In this document: one piece after another, positions 26,051 to 38,086 of the stretch
How the letters are laid out: each line of letters opens with the position of its first letter
How positions within the stretch are numbered: the stretch's first letter is position 1
NCBI GenBank assembly: GCA_916700875.1
Contig: CAKAKS010000032.1
Coordinates: 5,192,001 to 5,256,000 of the forward strand
DNA from: Sebastes aleutianus
Lineage: Eukaryota > Chordata > Actinopteri > Perciformes > Sebastidae
Direction: 5' to 3'
Length of the DNA stretch: 64,000 bases
The notes under the pieces: generated by a model
What the model was told of the DNA's origin: nothing
The model's database searches: none
The model's input: the letters and a program-made list of their open reading frames with translations, nothing else
Made by a program: the position numbers and the translations under genes

Positions 26051-26089
26051 AAAAGTAGCTGGTTAATTTGCATATCTACCTGTAGCCAT

Positions 26090-26493
26090 TAGGGTATGGC
26101 GATATGTTAAAAGTTTTCCAGCTGGCTATCGTCAGCCCAACAACCGGTGATTGCTGATAAATTAGAACATTTTGGTGTGTGTGCAACGTTTGTGTGTGTG
26201 CACGCGGCCCGCACCGCTCCTCCCCCGCTGCCGTTGTTTCAGCTGGGGGATCAGCTGTTTGTAAAACACACATCATTCAAACTCGACAGAAACAAAATAA
26301 AACTCATCAAAACCCTCTTGGATAGTCTTTCCAACAATCACCACCTCTGGTTCGGGGAAAATTAACCCTTATTTCACCGAAAGATGAGGCAGACCATTAA
26401 ATTAGCAAAATAAAATGACAAAAATTGCCCAAACAATCACCCAAAAAAAACAACCGCCAATAGCCCATAGATTCGTCCAATCGCCCAACCCTA
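26090..26493. mobile_element. hAT-type miniature element with intact 8-bp target duplication
   Basis: The ends are TAGGGTATGGCGATATG and ATCGCCCAACCCTA, an imperfect inverted repeat. The flanks GTAGCCAT (26082-26089) and GTAGCCAT (26494-26501) are identical, an 8-bp duplication characteristic of hAT elements. It is 404 bp and has no transposase. Its inner part resembles sequence in element Q at 57785-58025. Confidence 0.85.
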
Positions 26494-27698
26494 GTAGCCA
26501 TCCACTTATTCTGTTTAATGAGCCTGTTCAACTTGATTGTAATGCAGTCCTGGATGCTGCACTTCGTTGACCAATTAAATGACTCACCTTACAGAAATGC
26601 GGCTCATTAAAGTGAAAACACAAGTCAAATATATGAAGTTGGCTCTAAACAACAATGTAAACCCTGGAATTTTCTTTTTCCTACTGCTGCATGAGCGGTC
26701 CAATTGTTTTCCTTTTCCTGCCTTTGCGTGTTGTTCATTATCCAGACCAAACAGGATTAGGGACAGGAATTGGAAGTGATTGGGTCCCGTGGAGGGCATT
26801 TTGATGGTTGGATGAGGCCACGCCCCCGAACCCCATCACCATACCCTCTCACCCACTCCAACAGAAGCTCATCCTTTCCACTACACACAGCCCACCCTGT
26901 GCGACAGTACCCATCTCGTGCACGGATCACACTTGTTGGCAGAGGTTGTTGGCCTCTTCTGTAGCGGTGCCAGACTGGCATGGCCTGTGTTGGCATGTAC
27001 CCACGGTGTGGAGAGGGATCAGGGCACAGCTGTCAGAACGGAGGAGTCTGCTGTAGGGGTTTTTCAGCTGCCATGCAAGCTGGTTCTGGCTTTGCTGGAA
27101 GAACAGGGGCTCTGCTGTTTCTGTCTCTTTGTTTGCTCACTTCCTGTTTGGGTCCTGTCTTGTCTCCATCTCAGCGCTTCTGCCATCAGCCTCCGATTTC
27201 CTTCTTCCTCCGTCTCCGTCTCTCAACAATGTGTTCAGCAGCACGGCTGCAGGACTGCTTCTTGCTGCTGTCAGGTCTTAGTCGCGGGGAGTGCTAAACC
27301 TCACCGGCTGCAGGATATATCACTCCTCCGACTGTCAAAATCCATTCAGGAGATTAAGCGAAATTCCATTCGTGATAGGAAATGATTCACTATTATCAAG
27401 GCAGATGTTTTCCCAATGGTGATCTTTTCCCCGTTTTTCCAGCTAATTGACCTGATTTGATCCTAAATTTGCTGTCTACGCTCCTTTTTAATAATCACTG
27501 GTAATGCACAAGCCATTAAACCCCCCAGTAGCTGCAGTGTATTTAATGGCTTGATTAGAGAAAATTAAATGTTAGGAATGTAGCAATCAAGACATTGATT
27601 GCCTCAATCAGTATCCCTATAGACTGGAGTAGTGACCTAATGCCCTTTCAGCTGTGCAATATCTAAAGCTTAGTTCTGGAGGAGCAGCAGGTTGTTAT

Positions 27699-28219
27699 TT
27701 AAAGGGGACCTATTGTGCTTTTCCCTTTTCCTTTAGTGTGTTATATAGTTTTTTGTGCATGTAAAAGGTCTGCAAAGTCACAAAGCCCAAAGTTCACGCT
27801 GAAGGGAGTTACTCTACCCCACAGAAACACCGCTCCTGATTGAAGGCCTTGATTGAAGTCCTGCCTTTTCTTCCGTAACGTGGTGATGTCACCGAGTAAC
27901 ACATTTTGGCAAGCGGCTAGTTTGCCCCCAAACAAAGGTAGTTAGAGCGGAGTTCGAAGAGTTTGGTTCGGTTGACCAATCACAACAGAGTGGGCCAGCT
28001 GACCAATCAGAGCAGACTGGGCTTTTTCGGGAGGGGGGTGGGGGTAGGGGGGGGGCTCAAACCGAGCGTTTCAGACAAAGGGAGGAAAGAGGTGCTGCAG
28101 CACAGCCGATATGAGAAAAATAAAGCGCTTTTTTGAACATTAAAGCATGTAAACATGTTCTAGTAGAAACCCAGAATACAAGTAGGCACCTGAAAATGAG
28201 CATGATATGTCCTCTTTAA
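27699..28219 (+). mobile_element. family O element, complete, TTAA-flanked
   Basis: It begins TTAAAGGGGACCTATTGTGC and ends CATGATATGTCCTCTTTAA, an imperfect inverted repeat with TTAA at both ends as in piggyBac-type insertions. It is 521 bp and non-coding. It carries two CCAAT boxes (27977-27981, 28003-28007). Confidence 0.8.
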
Positions 28220-28829
28220 CAAACTTGATGCCCTACGTGGCCTGTAAAAAATGCAAACATGAGTCAGGTTTTTACATGGAGAAAAGTTTTAGAGAAGCAA
28301 ACAGAGCCATGTACTGCTGGGATAAGATAAAAAATAAAAACATGCCTTTCCGCATGAGAGAGCTTATCCAAATCACAGCAGTCCTCACGAATGAGAGGAC
28401 TGAATGACCCACAGCTTTCTTTTGGGGTAAATGTCTGAGCTGGCGGTGAAGCTGACACGCAGATGCACGAGCTGAAGAAGAAGAAGCAGAGCAGACGGGT
28501 CCATCTTCGATTTCAAAAACCTCTTCAACTCAGGAGAAGAAGCCGGTTTGGCATTCTCTCATTGGATCTGGGCCCTTCCACATGTTGTGGATAGATTATT
28601 CTTCAGATGGTTTGTTGCAGGGCTACATCTGATGGTGTCACTCTGATGTTTTGTCTTTGGGGTAATGTCTGTGTTAGGCTCTGGATCAGCTTGTCTTTAC
28701 TTTACTGCAGAATTCCAGCATTGACTGTAGCACTCAGAGGTTAAAGTCCAACTCAATAGCAGATTTTTTTTTTCTTTTTTTTATAAAGATGGTCTAGGTG
28801 CTATATAAATACTGTGAAAGTATCATAAC

Positions 28830-29492
28830 TAGGGCTGTCAATCAATTTAATTGCAATTATTAGCTTGTCCACGATTAATCGCAAATTAATCGCACATTTT
28901 TATCTGTTCAAAATGTACCTTAAAGGGAGGTTTGTCAAGTATTTAATACTCTTATCAACATGGGAGTGGGAAAATATGCTGCTTTATACAAATATATGTA
29001 TATATTTATTATTGGAAATCAATTAACAACACAAAACAATGACAAATATTGTCCAGAAACCCTCACAGATCTGCATTTAGCATAAAAATATGTTCAAATC
29101 ATAACATGGCAAACTGCAGCCCAACAGGCAACAACAGCTGTCAGTGTGTCAGTGTGCTGACTTGACTATGACTTGCCCCAAAACTACATGTGATTATCAT
29201 AAAGTGGGCATGTCTGTAAAGGGGAGACTCATGGGTACACATAGAACCCATTTTCATTCACATATCTGGAGGTCAGAGGTCAAGGGACCCCTTTGAAAAT
29301 GGAAAGCCAGTTTTCCCTCACCGAAATTTAACGTCAGTTTGGAGCGTTATTTCGCCTCCTTCCCGACAAGCTAGTATGACATGGTTGGTACCAATGGATT
29401 CCTTAGGTTTTTCTAGTGTCATATGATACCTGCCTTCAATCTTGGCATTAAAACGAAGCTGCGTTATTATCGCGTTAACTTTAACAGCCCTA
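28830..29492 (-). mobile_element. family A element, full length, reversed
   Basis: It starts TAGGGCTGTCAATC and ends TTAACAGCCCTA; it is 663 bp. Running inwards it shows the same ordered blocks as the other copies, in reverse orientation, including the DR1 motif at 29270-29282. The short termini suggest a non-autonomous DNA transposon; TA could be its target, but this is not proven. Confidence 0.87.
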
Positions 29493-30220
29493 TTAAAAAC
29501 ACATTGACATTATTTTTGACTAAAAAAGGGATGACTGAATGTAATTTCAGTTGGTCTTTAAAGTCTCATGCTGGAATGTTTGAAAAGGAAAACTGATGTT
29601 CCAGTTAGACGATCACCGTGACAGTTTGATTCATGCCTGCTTTGATTGGATGACCGATGCACAAACTGCCTCTACCTAACGATGGTCATCCAGCCAAGCT
29701 CTTCTGGTCCCCCCACATCTGTTTAACTGATCCGGCAGCCGACACGCTGATACATTTGACCGGTCGTCCAAAAATCAGCGCAGCCAGACCCCGAGCTATC
29801 ACTCTGCCTGTGTTGACGCTCGTAACGCTGACATAAAGAGCCAACGCAGGGAGGCGAGGAGCTGTGCTTACAGGGGAGGAAATAAAGAAAAATAGAGCAT
29901 AACATAACATAGCGCGTTTCCATGGCAACAGGAGACGGGATCATTGTTATGAAAGCCTTTCCTGAGGAGTGGAATGAGACTCAATGGAGCCTCTGGAGTG
30001 GGAGCGACAGATCTGGGCCAAACGGAGGAGTAAACCACCTCCACGTGTCTCTGCGTCCATAATGGGGTCTTCCACCAGAGACTGCACACTCAGCTTACAC
30101 CGTTAGCGGGGGAAAAGAAATGTTGTATGACAAATTGTTGGCCAGAACACTGGCTGTCTTGTCTGTTGTGCCATGATTGTATTGTTTGAAGATTAAAAGG
30201 AATATGTGATATGATGAAAC

Positions 30221-30605
30221 TTTGGCGAGGAAAAACTGTCATGGCCATTTTCAAAGGGGTCCCTTGACCTCTGACCTCCAGATATGTGAATGTAAATGGG
30301 TTCTATGGGTACCCACGAGTCTCCCCTTTACAGACATGCCCACTTTATGATAATCACATGCAGTTTGGGGCAAGTCATAGTCAAGTCAGCACACTGACAC
30401 ACTGACAGCTGTTGTTGCCTGTTGGGCTGCAGTTTGCCATGTTATGATTTGAGCATATTGTTTTATGCTAAATGCAGTACCTGTGAGGGTTTCTGGACAA
30501 TATTTGTCATAGTTTTATGATGTTAATTGATTTACAATAATAAATATATACATACATTTGCATAAAGCAGCATATTTGTTGTTGTACATGTTGATAAGAG
30601 TATTA
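30221..30605 (+). mobile_element. family A fragment
   Basis: Inner part only (from TTTGGCGAGGAAAAACTG to GTTGATAAGAGTATTAA). Both termini are missing. DR1 at 30265-30277. Confidence 0.85.
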
Positions 30606-30616
30606 ACGTTTAATTA

Positions 30617-30990
30617 GGCAAAAATTCCATAATAACCTTTCAGCATATTGTAATTCAATTAAATTCAACCTGTTTTCGGGTTTTAAAAAAATCTAGCCCG
30701 TGACGGAAGACTTTGACCAATCACAGGTTATTTCAGAGAGAGAGCGTTCCTATTGGCTGTGCTCCAGCTGGTGGTTGGTGCTTGGTATTTCCTCAACAGA
30801 TCTCAACATGGCTGCCGGGTCACAAGCTTTCTCATTTTACAGCTAAACAGTACACTACGAGATGATTCTGAAAACATTTGAGGAGAGAAATAGGCATTAC
30901 AGTAACAGAATATTGTTTCATATTTGATCAGCGCTGCCTAGTTTGAGCGTTAGGTCGGAGTTCGCGAGTCATTGACTCGTTGCTCTCATA
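30617..30990 (+). mobile_element. family B fragment
   Basis: It contains ATTCCATAATAACCTTTCAG, CTCAACATGGCTGCCGGGTC, TTCTCATTTTACAGCTAAAC and ATTTGATCAGCGCTGCCTAG, matching the complete element at 44770-45562 with a central deletion. The right boundary is approximate. Confidence 0.8.
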
Positions 30991-32202
30991 GACGGAAGCT
31001 GGACGGCAGTTTGGGGAGAGCATTCATTTGCAACCTCTACGCGAAAAGAATTATGCCGAATCGGACTTTCTTCCTTCATAACTACAATCTAAAGTGAGCC
31101 ACTGCATTCAGCTCTGTTCCACAGCAGATTCTTTACACCGATCGCCTCCAAATCTGTTGCATTTTTGTCTTCTGTATTTACTTTTTAGAAAACTTCACCC
31201 TGCAGTGCTTCATTGGCACTGCGTAGTCGGGTTCAGGCCCTCGCAAAACGCGTCGACACATTGCGACCATATGCCGACCTTTCCACAGTGAGCGCCATGT
31301 GTTCGTTGTGCCATCAGCTGAAACTTGTAAATGCCAGTCTGGCTGTCCCCAGATAACCTCACACTTTCTTCCTTTTGAAGAACCAAACTGCCACCAGGGA
31401 GAAATGCATCAAAAATAACTCAGCAGGACCCATTCTCAATTACCTAAACACGAGAGCAATTCCACATTTGTTGTCATTAGCACGGCATTGCCTTGACGAA
31501 GCAAAAATAAAGCGGTCATTGTCGTTGAAGCGCTGCCAAACTTCACACATGGCCCATATATCAACTATGCGTGCGAGCCTTTGAAGCGCTGGCGGAAAGA
31601 AACTGTTTAAAATGCACCCACATCCCCAAAAAAAAAAAACCTGAACCCGGCACATTTGCTATCAGGAAATTCTGCGGCCGGCTGCAGATGTGCAGTTTAA
31701 TTGATACGATCCATTAGCTCCATCTGATGTGGCCTTTGTTCATTGTGTCCAACATCAGCGGCGAATGCTTCCAAGCTCATTTGCATGGGCTTGTCGAGAC
31801 TTTCATACGGGGTTTATGGTGGACTTGGAAGCAGGTTCGGTCTTCAGACTTTCTCTGGGATGAGTTGTTGCGCTTTTGGCAGAAGAGAGGGAGTGTTTGC
31901 ACAAGGGAACCAAAGATGAATCCCACACATGCTTATTCTGCAATATTAGTTTTGTCAGCTACACACCAAGGACGATAAGTCATCTCTTTTGCCCCATTAC
32001 TTATTCTATGCTCCTGCATTTTTCACGATGTAGCGGAGAAGTGGAGTCGAGGTTGTTTAAAGGTTATACGTTTGAGAACGCTTCCTATGTTTAAGTGTAA
32101 TGTAGCAGGCTGTGGAAAGTTTGAGATACCAGAACTTGCCGGTGTGTCTTTGGGTGGAGACGTAATACAATGAGGTGATACAGCTGATCACCATGCAGTA
32201 GT

Positions 32203-32348
32203 AATTAGGGCTGTCAATCCATTAAAATATTTAAGCGTGATTAATCGCACGATTGTCCATAGTTAATTGCGATTAATTGCAAATTAATCACACACATTTT
32301 TTTTTTTATCCACTCAAAATGAACCTAAAAGGGGAATTGTCAAGTATT
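32203..32348 (-). mobile_element. family A end fragment, interrupted by family B
   Basis: It starts TTAGGGCTGTCAATCC and continues with ATTAATCGCAC and GTCAAGTATTTAA blocks of a reversed A copy. It stops at a TTAA where family B sequence begins. Confidence 0.8.
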
Positions 32349-32480
32349 TAAAGCAGCAGGCGAGATTGGAGCAAATATGATTAATAAAAGTTATTTTTAT
32401 AAGAACGGTCACTATATCCTGACAGTAATGCATGAGACAAAAATTAAAAAGAAATCATATTCCTCGTTACCTCTCCTCTT
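32348..32480 (+). mobile_element. family B left-end fragment inserted at TTAA
   Basis: TTAAAGCAGCAGGCGAGATTGG, continuing with AGCAAATATGATTAATAAAA and CTGACAGTAATGCATGAGAC, is the left terminus of family B. It is truncated on the right. Confidence 0.78.
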
Positions 32481-33648
32481 CCCTCGCCATTCTGCTGCTC
32501 TGTAGCCGGCCTGTGAACGCGACTGTGCCGGCTCTCCAGCGAGCTATGTCTGCGGGCGATTGTGGAGCTTTTCAACTCCAAAATAGCAGATAACCACAGC
32601 TTCCCGGACATTTGTGTCGTCATATTTTAAACGAACCCGCTCCAGCCAGCGACCCCTGGCAGGTGCTGGCTTGCCGTCACGGCAGTTTGTGGAGCTTCTT
32701 AACTCCGAAACAACTTTCCTATTCACCATTTTGCAAAAATGCCAATATTCAAAATCTACACAGTTAATTTTTCCACATTTTGGACAAATCAGTACGTACT
32801 ACTAGTATAGTATGATATTTTGAATACAGCCCCTCTGACACCCGTCTGTAATGAGCTGTGTGTTGAGATGAGCGAGGATATAATGTACAGTACATCTAGA
32901 CAAACTGATGCAACTGAATCAGGACCCACTAGGCCAACATCTGGCAAGTACAGTGCTGGCAGACATCAGATTAGTGTGTGTTCTATCTGCTTTGTCTGTC
33001 TGTCTCTTTCCCTATGTGCGGGAGCCTCATTCTTTCTTTCTCTGTCTCGTAATTTGGGGCAGTTTTAATCCAACCACTCTGGGCAGCGGTCCAGCTGTCC
33101 AGTGTCGGGACCCTGCATTCTGTGCGCCACAGCCTTTTAATAGCGTCCGCTCCTCCATGTGACTCCCAATCACAGTCCAACAACCGGACTCTTTTAAAAA
33201 AACATAAATCCTCTCCCTAATGTTCCCTCCAGTGTGACTTTTAGAGCCGGACGCGAATCAAAAAATGCGTTGCATAACAGGAGGGAATGGAAATGTTCTC
33301 CGCCCTCTGAGCCGCTGGGAGCGAGTTTCCTCCGCAGTGTACGCCCTGGGACGCACCGTCTTTCCTTTCTGTTTCCCCTCCTTTCCTTTCCTTGCGTTGC
33401 TTCCCATTCCTAACGCTCTCTGTCTCCTACCTCTGTTGTGAAGCCAGCTCTCACACTGTCCTGACTGAGCAGACCTTATCATGGACCATCAGTGGTCAAG
33501 TCTTGTTTGGACGAGGGAGGAGGGGGCGGTAGGGCTAGCAACGGCTACTGACTCATCAAAGAGAGGATACTGTGACTCATCTGAATGCTGCAAAGTGGTG
33601 TGAGCCCAGAGTGAGTGATTGATGATTTGTTAAGGGACATAAAGCAGC

Positions 33649-34380
33649 TTAAAGGGATAGTTCGGGTGTTTTAAGGCTCACCTAAAAAAATCAATATCAG
33701 TTTAAGTGTTTAGTGTTTAAGTATACGCTATATTTAGAATATTCTCACCGCTTTATTTTGCCGACAGTTATACAGTCTATGTTTCCAACAAAGAATTGAA
33801 GCTGTTATCTATGCTCTCGCCAAAGCCACCACACTTCATTGAAACAAAACAGTAATTTTTAGGGCTGTCAAAGTTCATGCAATAATAACGTGTTAACGCA
33901 AATTTGTTTAACGACACTAAGTTTTAGATTCTGGCAAAACCCTAAGGAGTCCACTGGTACCAACCATGTCATACTAGCTTGTCAAAGGGTCCCTTGACCT
34001 CTGACCTCCAGATATGTGAATGAAAATGGGTTCTATGGGTACCCACAAGTCTCCCCTTTACAGACATGCCCACTTTATGATAATCACATGCAGTTTGGGG
34101 CAAGTCATAGTCAAGTCAGCACACTAACAAACTGACAGCTGTTGTTGCCTGTTGGGCTGCAGTTTGACATGTTATGATTTGAGCATATTTTTTATGCTAA
34201 ATGCAGTACCTGTGAGGGTTTCTGGACTATATTTGTCATTGTTTTGTGTTGTTAATTGATTTCTAATATTAAATATATACATACATTTGCATAAAGCAGC
34301 ATATTTGCCCACACTGACTATGGATAAGTACCTCATACAACCTACAACCCCACTTCAAAACACCCAAACTATCCCTTTAA
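33649..34380 (+). mobile_element. family D element, TTAA-flanked, with family A nested inside
   Basis: The left end TTAAAGGGATAGTTCGGGTG and the right end CACCCAAACTATCCCTTTAA form a near-perfect inverted repeat of about 20 bp. The body (33670-33859 and 34316-34360) matches the outer parts of 54849-55663. The right arm is largely lost and family A occupies 33860-34315. Confidence 0.85.
33860..34315 (+). mobile_element. family A element nested in family D
   Basis: It starts TAGGGCTGTCAAAGTTCATG, shows an internal deletion and ends near CATATTTGCCCAC without its right terminus. DR1 at 33995-34007. Confidence 0.85.
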
Positions 34381-34640
34381 GTATCAGAAGTTGGTGTTCT
34401 TGGTTGTGGTAAATGATTCAGTCTTTGCTTTAAGCGAAGAACTCCAGGACTAGTGAGGCTAGGCCTGGTGTAGGACACACACACACACATACACAGAAAC
34501 TCACTGAAACTCGTTTGGGTCAATAATGGCAGCTACAGCTTCCTGTGGGTTCCCTGGAGGCCTCATATGACTTCCTGCCATCTTGCCTGTCTTTCCTCTG
34601 CCTTCCTGTCTCGCCCAGAGACTGCTACAGGATACATATA

Positions 34641-34642
<2 letters not shown>

Positions 34643-34684
<42 letters not shown>
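34643..34684. repeat. (GT)n microsatellite
   Basis: About 21 GT units. Confidence 0.95.
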
Positions 34685-34685
<1 letters not shown>

Positions 34686-35430
34686 AGCGCTACGCCAGAC
34701 AGCCCCTCTCAGCCAGCACTGTAAGACTTGACATGAGGTAAAGGCATTCGTTTGCACTCTGGAAATGCCACTCCGTAGACGCACATGCATGTGAGAGGAT
34801 GTCATTCTTGGACCACACACATTTCCCGTTTGGGTGGAGCCTCACACATTCTCAATCAGTTGTCACAGACACACACACCCACTCCCACTCCTCCTTGTGC
34901 CGGTCACTCACACCTACTCACTCGCTGACCTCTCTGTCTTCCTCTACATTTTGCTTCCCTCACATTCCCCCCCCCCCATACTCCTCCTGCAGTTCATCTC
35001 TGTCTCCGCACTTGGAGTGGACATATAGACTAAACAACAGTAGCGGGTATTTAGGTTTCCCCTTCACTTCTCTGACTTCACTCCCCATGTGTCATTGCGA
35101 CTCATCGCTCTCTCTCTTCCTTCACACTCTTTCCATATGGTGTGGATAACCACTTCAAATCTCCCACAGACATGTCGTATCATCTGACTTCTGTTATGTC
35201 ATACACATTAATTTATGTACGTAATGTGCTCTTCATCATCATAATAATCCCTGGAGGGTATTTCAGTACATCATTCATTTGTTAACTACACATTTTCACC
35301 TCATAGATCTCAGAGTGATTCCTGCTCTGAAATATTGGCAATAGTCCAGCATTTTGGAGACGGGCAAAGAGTATAGAAGCAAAGAGGTGGAACTCTGGTG
35401 CTTTTTGACAACGGCCGCAAATGAGTCCAT

Positions 35431-35590
35431 AGCCATGGATGTATAAAGAGATGTCTGTAAATCAGAGAATAACTTTTTTTGAGGTAAATCAGCTTCCCAG
35501 CACGAACGCTTAAATAGTTTAAATCATTATGTCCTAAAAGTAGTAAAATGAACTAACAGCTGAATCCAGAGTTATTTTCCTCGGCATAAT
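35431..35590 (-). repeat. dispersed repeat C fragment, reversed
   Basis: CATTATGTCCTAAAAGTAGT and TGAATCCAGAGTTATTTTCC are the reverse complement of blocks in 20125-20690. Confidence 0.6.
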
Positions 35591-37373
35591 GAACGTGCAT
35601 CAGACAGGACTGCACCGCCCTGCACACTCATAATATGACATATCTGGTTTTGCCAGCTTCCTGCCAGCTGTATGCGGCTGTAATAATGGATATATTAACT
35701 TATAATACACCCATGGGCTATCCTTGATATGAAAAAGTTTGAGATTGCTCTCAAGATCTGTGTGCTGGATTTTTCTGACTTCCATTTATGTCCATCGCTC
35801 ACTTTCTGCTCCTCTGGGAAGCAGCCGGGCAAAAAAGCTTAATAAATAAATAGTTATAATAGTATGCATATTTATAATATTGTTATTGTTTAACACAGGC
35901 CATTTCAGTAGAGACATTAAAATTATGACGATAGAATAGAAATAATTTTGTTTTACTTTTGTAAGGCACTTTGTAGGCGGACGTTTTACTGGCGTAGTCA
36001 CTTTCAGTCCAAAATGGCGGAAGCGAAGCTCTGCTGCTGGGTGCTGATGTTGCAATGGAACGTATAATTGACTTTCACTTTTTAGCTATATAATGTACCT
36101 TCTTTGAGACGCGTCCGATTTCAGTCGCCCACTTTTTCTTCTTCTTAACATTGTCAATGTACAGCTGGTTCTGGCTTTTATTACCTTACGTAGACAGTAG
36201 AATGAGCTTTCCCCCGTCGTAGTCGCGTAACGTTACAGCAATTTAGAGCAGTAACAAAGTCTTACATCACTTCTAAGTTTTAAGGCATAGTCGCTAAACA
36301 TATATAAATATTTCCTTAGAGTGAGAGATCAGTGTTGCTGATCAGTTCATTTGTATCGATCTGTGGAGCATGACAGCTCGCCGTGACCACCCGCTGCTTT
36401 GCTAGCGCTGTGTGACTAGAATGCTTTTGCCCACCAGGCCTGGATCCATAATATCCTTCTGTTTTTAACAAAAGACATGTGATCCCCTCGGAATATTAGA
36501 CATTTTCAATCCATCTTTTCTGCGGTGGGTGCAGTTTAGTTTACTGCACAACAACTCCTCATCATCATTGATTTGGAGCTTGGCTCTGCTAGGCATGCCG
36601 TGCTTTCTGACCCCTATAGCTGCGCACGCATCTCTGTGATGACGTTGCACAGAAACCCGTCTATCGGAAGTCTACCAGTCTTGAGAAAAACAGGAATTTG
36701 AATGACAGGGCAGGTCAGTCGGTCTGCAGCGGGCACGACAGTCAACGCTCACGACCACGACAGCCCTTTTTTAAATGTAAAACATTATTCAATAGGCAGT
36801 TGTGGAGGAAATATGAAAGAAGAGGTTGAGAATCCTTAGGTAGGTATGTCTTCCCCTCTCTGGCAGCAGGTGTAACAATATTAGTTTTGGTTTATGTGAA
36901 TTCCCAGCTGGAGCGTGCTGGTGAAGGAGGACGGGGGCACAAAGTGGAAAGTGGTTCGGTTTTTGTTTTGGAAGATTGAGAGAGGGACTGGGTGTGCAGA
37001 TGTCGTACTGGAGGCGTTGGTGGAAGAAAATGGTGAAATATTGCGTAACTGCATAGGAAAAGTCCTCTGGCTGGCATGACATGAACGTTCCTCCACCCAC
37101 CCGATGTCCTCATCCTCAACTCCATCTCTCTTTTCTCTCATTCAAATGCAGACTGGTACCACTACTCCCTGACAATAATCACTCAATGGAACATGCAGTT
37201 CTCGTTAGGAAATCTCCACATACATCAGCCCTCAGCCCACCCTGACACTCCCTTCCTGTTTCCCTCTTCTTGCTGCCATACTTGACTTTGCCATTATCCT
37301 ATTCATACACCATAAATCTTGTGTAAAGGCCTTATGTAATCATAAATGGATTTCTGGAAAAAAAAATAAAAAA

Positions 37374-37675
37374 TAGGGCTATCAATCGATTAAAGTATTT
37401 AAACGTGATTAATCATATGATTGTCCAAAGTTAATCACAAATTAATCACACTTTTTTATCTGTTTCAAAATATACCTTAAAGAGAGATTTGTCAATTATT
37501 TAATACTCTTATTAACATGGGAGTGGGCGAATATGCTGCTTTATGCAAATGCATACATACATACGATATGATATACAGATAAAAAGTGTGTGATTAAGTT
37601 GCGATTAATCACGATTAACTATGGACAATCATGTGATTAATCGTGATTAGATATTTTAATCAATTGACAGCCCTA
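37374..37675. mobile_element. family A miniature with long inverted repeats
   Basis: It begins TAGGGCTATCAATCGATT and ends ATTGACAGCCCTA. The outer 80-100 bp on each side are reverse complementary (GTGATTAATCATATGATTGT against ACAATCATGTGATTAATCGT). The entire middle is gone, leaving a 302-bp hairpin-like derivative. Confidence 0.8.
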
Positions 37676-37778
37676 CTTTGAAGCAATTTTGAGTTTGAAA
37701 ATCCTATAAAAATTACACCTCATAATGTTGACATTATCCTTTACTCTGCAATTTTAAATATAAATAATACCATTCTGA

Positions 37779-37798
37779 ATTATTATTATTATTATTAT
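37779..37798. repeat. (ATT)n microsatellite
   Basis: About six ATT units immediately before a family A fragment. Confidence 0.8.
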
Positions 37799-38086
37799 AA
37801 ACCCTCACAGGTACTTCATTTAGCATAAAGAAATATGCTGAAATCATTACATGGCAAACTGCATCCCAACAGACAACAACAGCTGTCAGTGTGTCAGTGT
37901 GCTGACTTGACTATGACTTGCCCCAAAACTGCATTTGATTATCATAAAGTGGGCATGTCTGTAAAGGGGAGACTCGTGGGTACCCATAGAACCCATTTAC
38001 ATTCACATATCTGGAGGTCAGAGGTCAAGGGACCCCTTTGAAAATGGCGTTAGAAACAAATTATCGCGTTAACTTTGACATCCCTA
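37798..38086 (-). mobile_element. family A fragment, reversed
   Basis: It runs from AACCCTCACAGGTACTTC to the terminus TTAACTTTGACATCCCTA. DR1 at 38015-38027. Confidence 0.83.

Noticed and set aside
26918..27385. 155-codon cysteine- and serine-rich + strand frame
   Set aside because: No signal peptide plus domain pattern, no splice context and no recognised similarity; chance frame in a GC-richer intron stretch.
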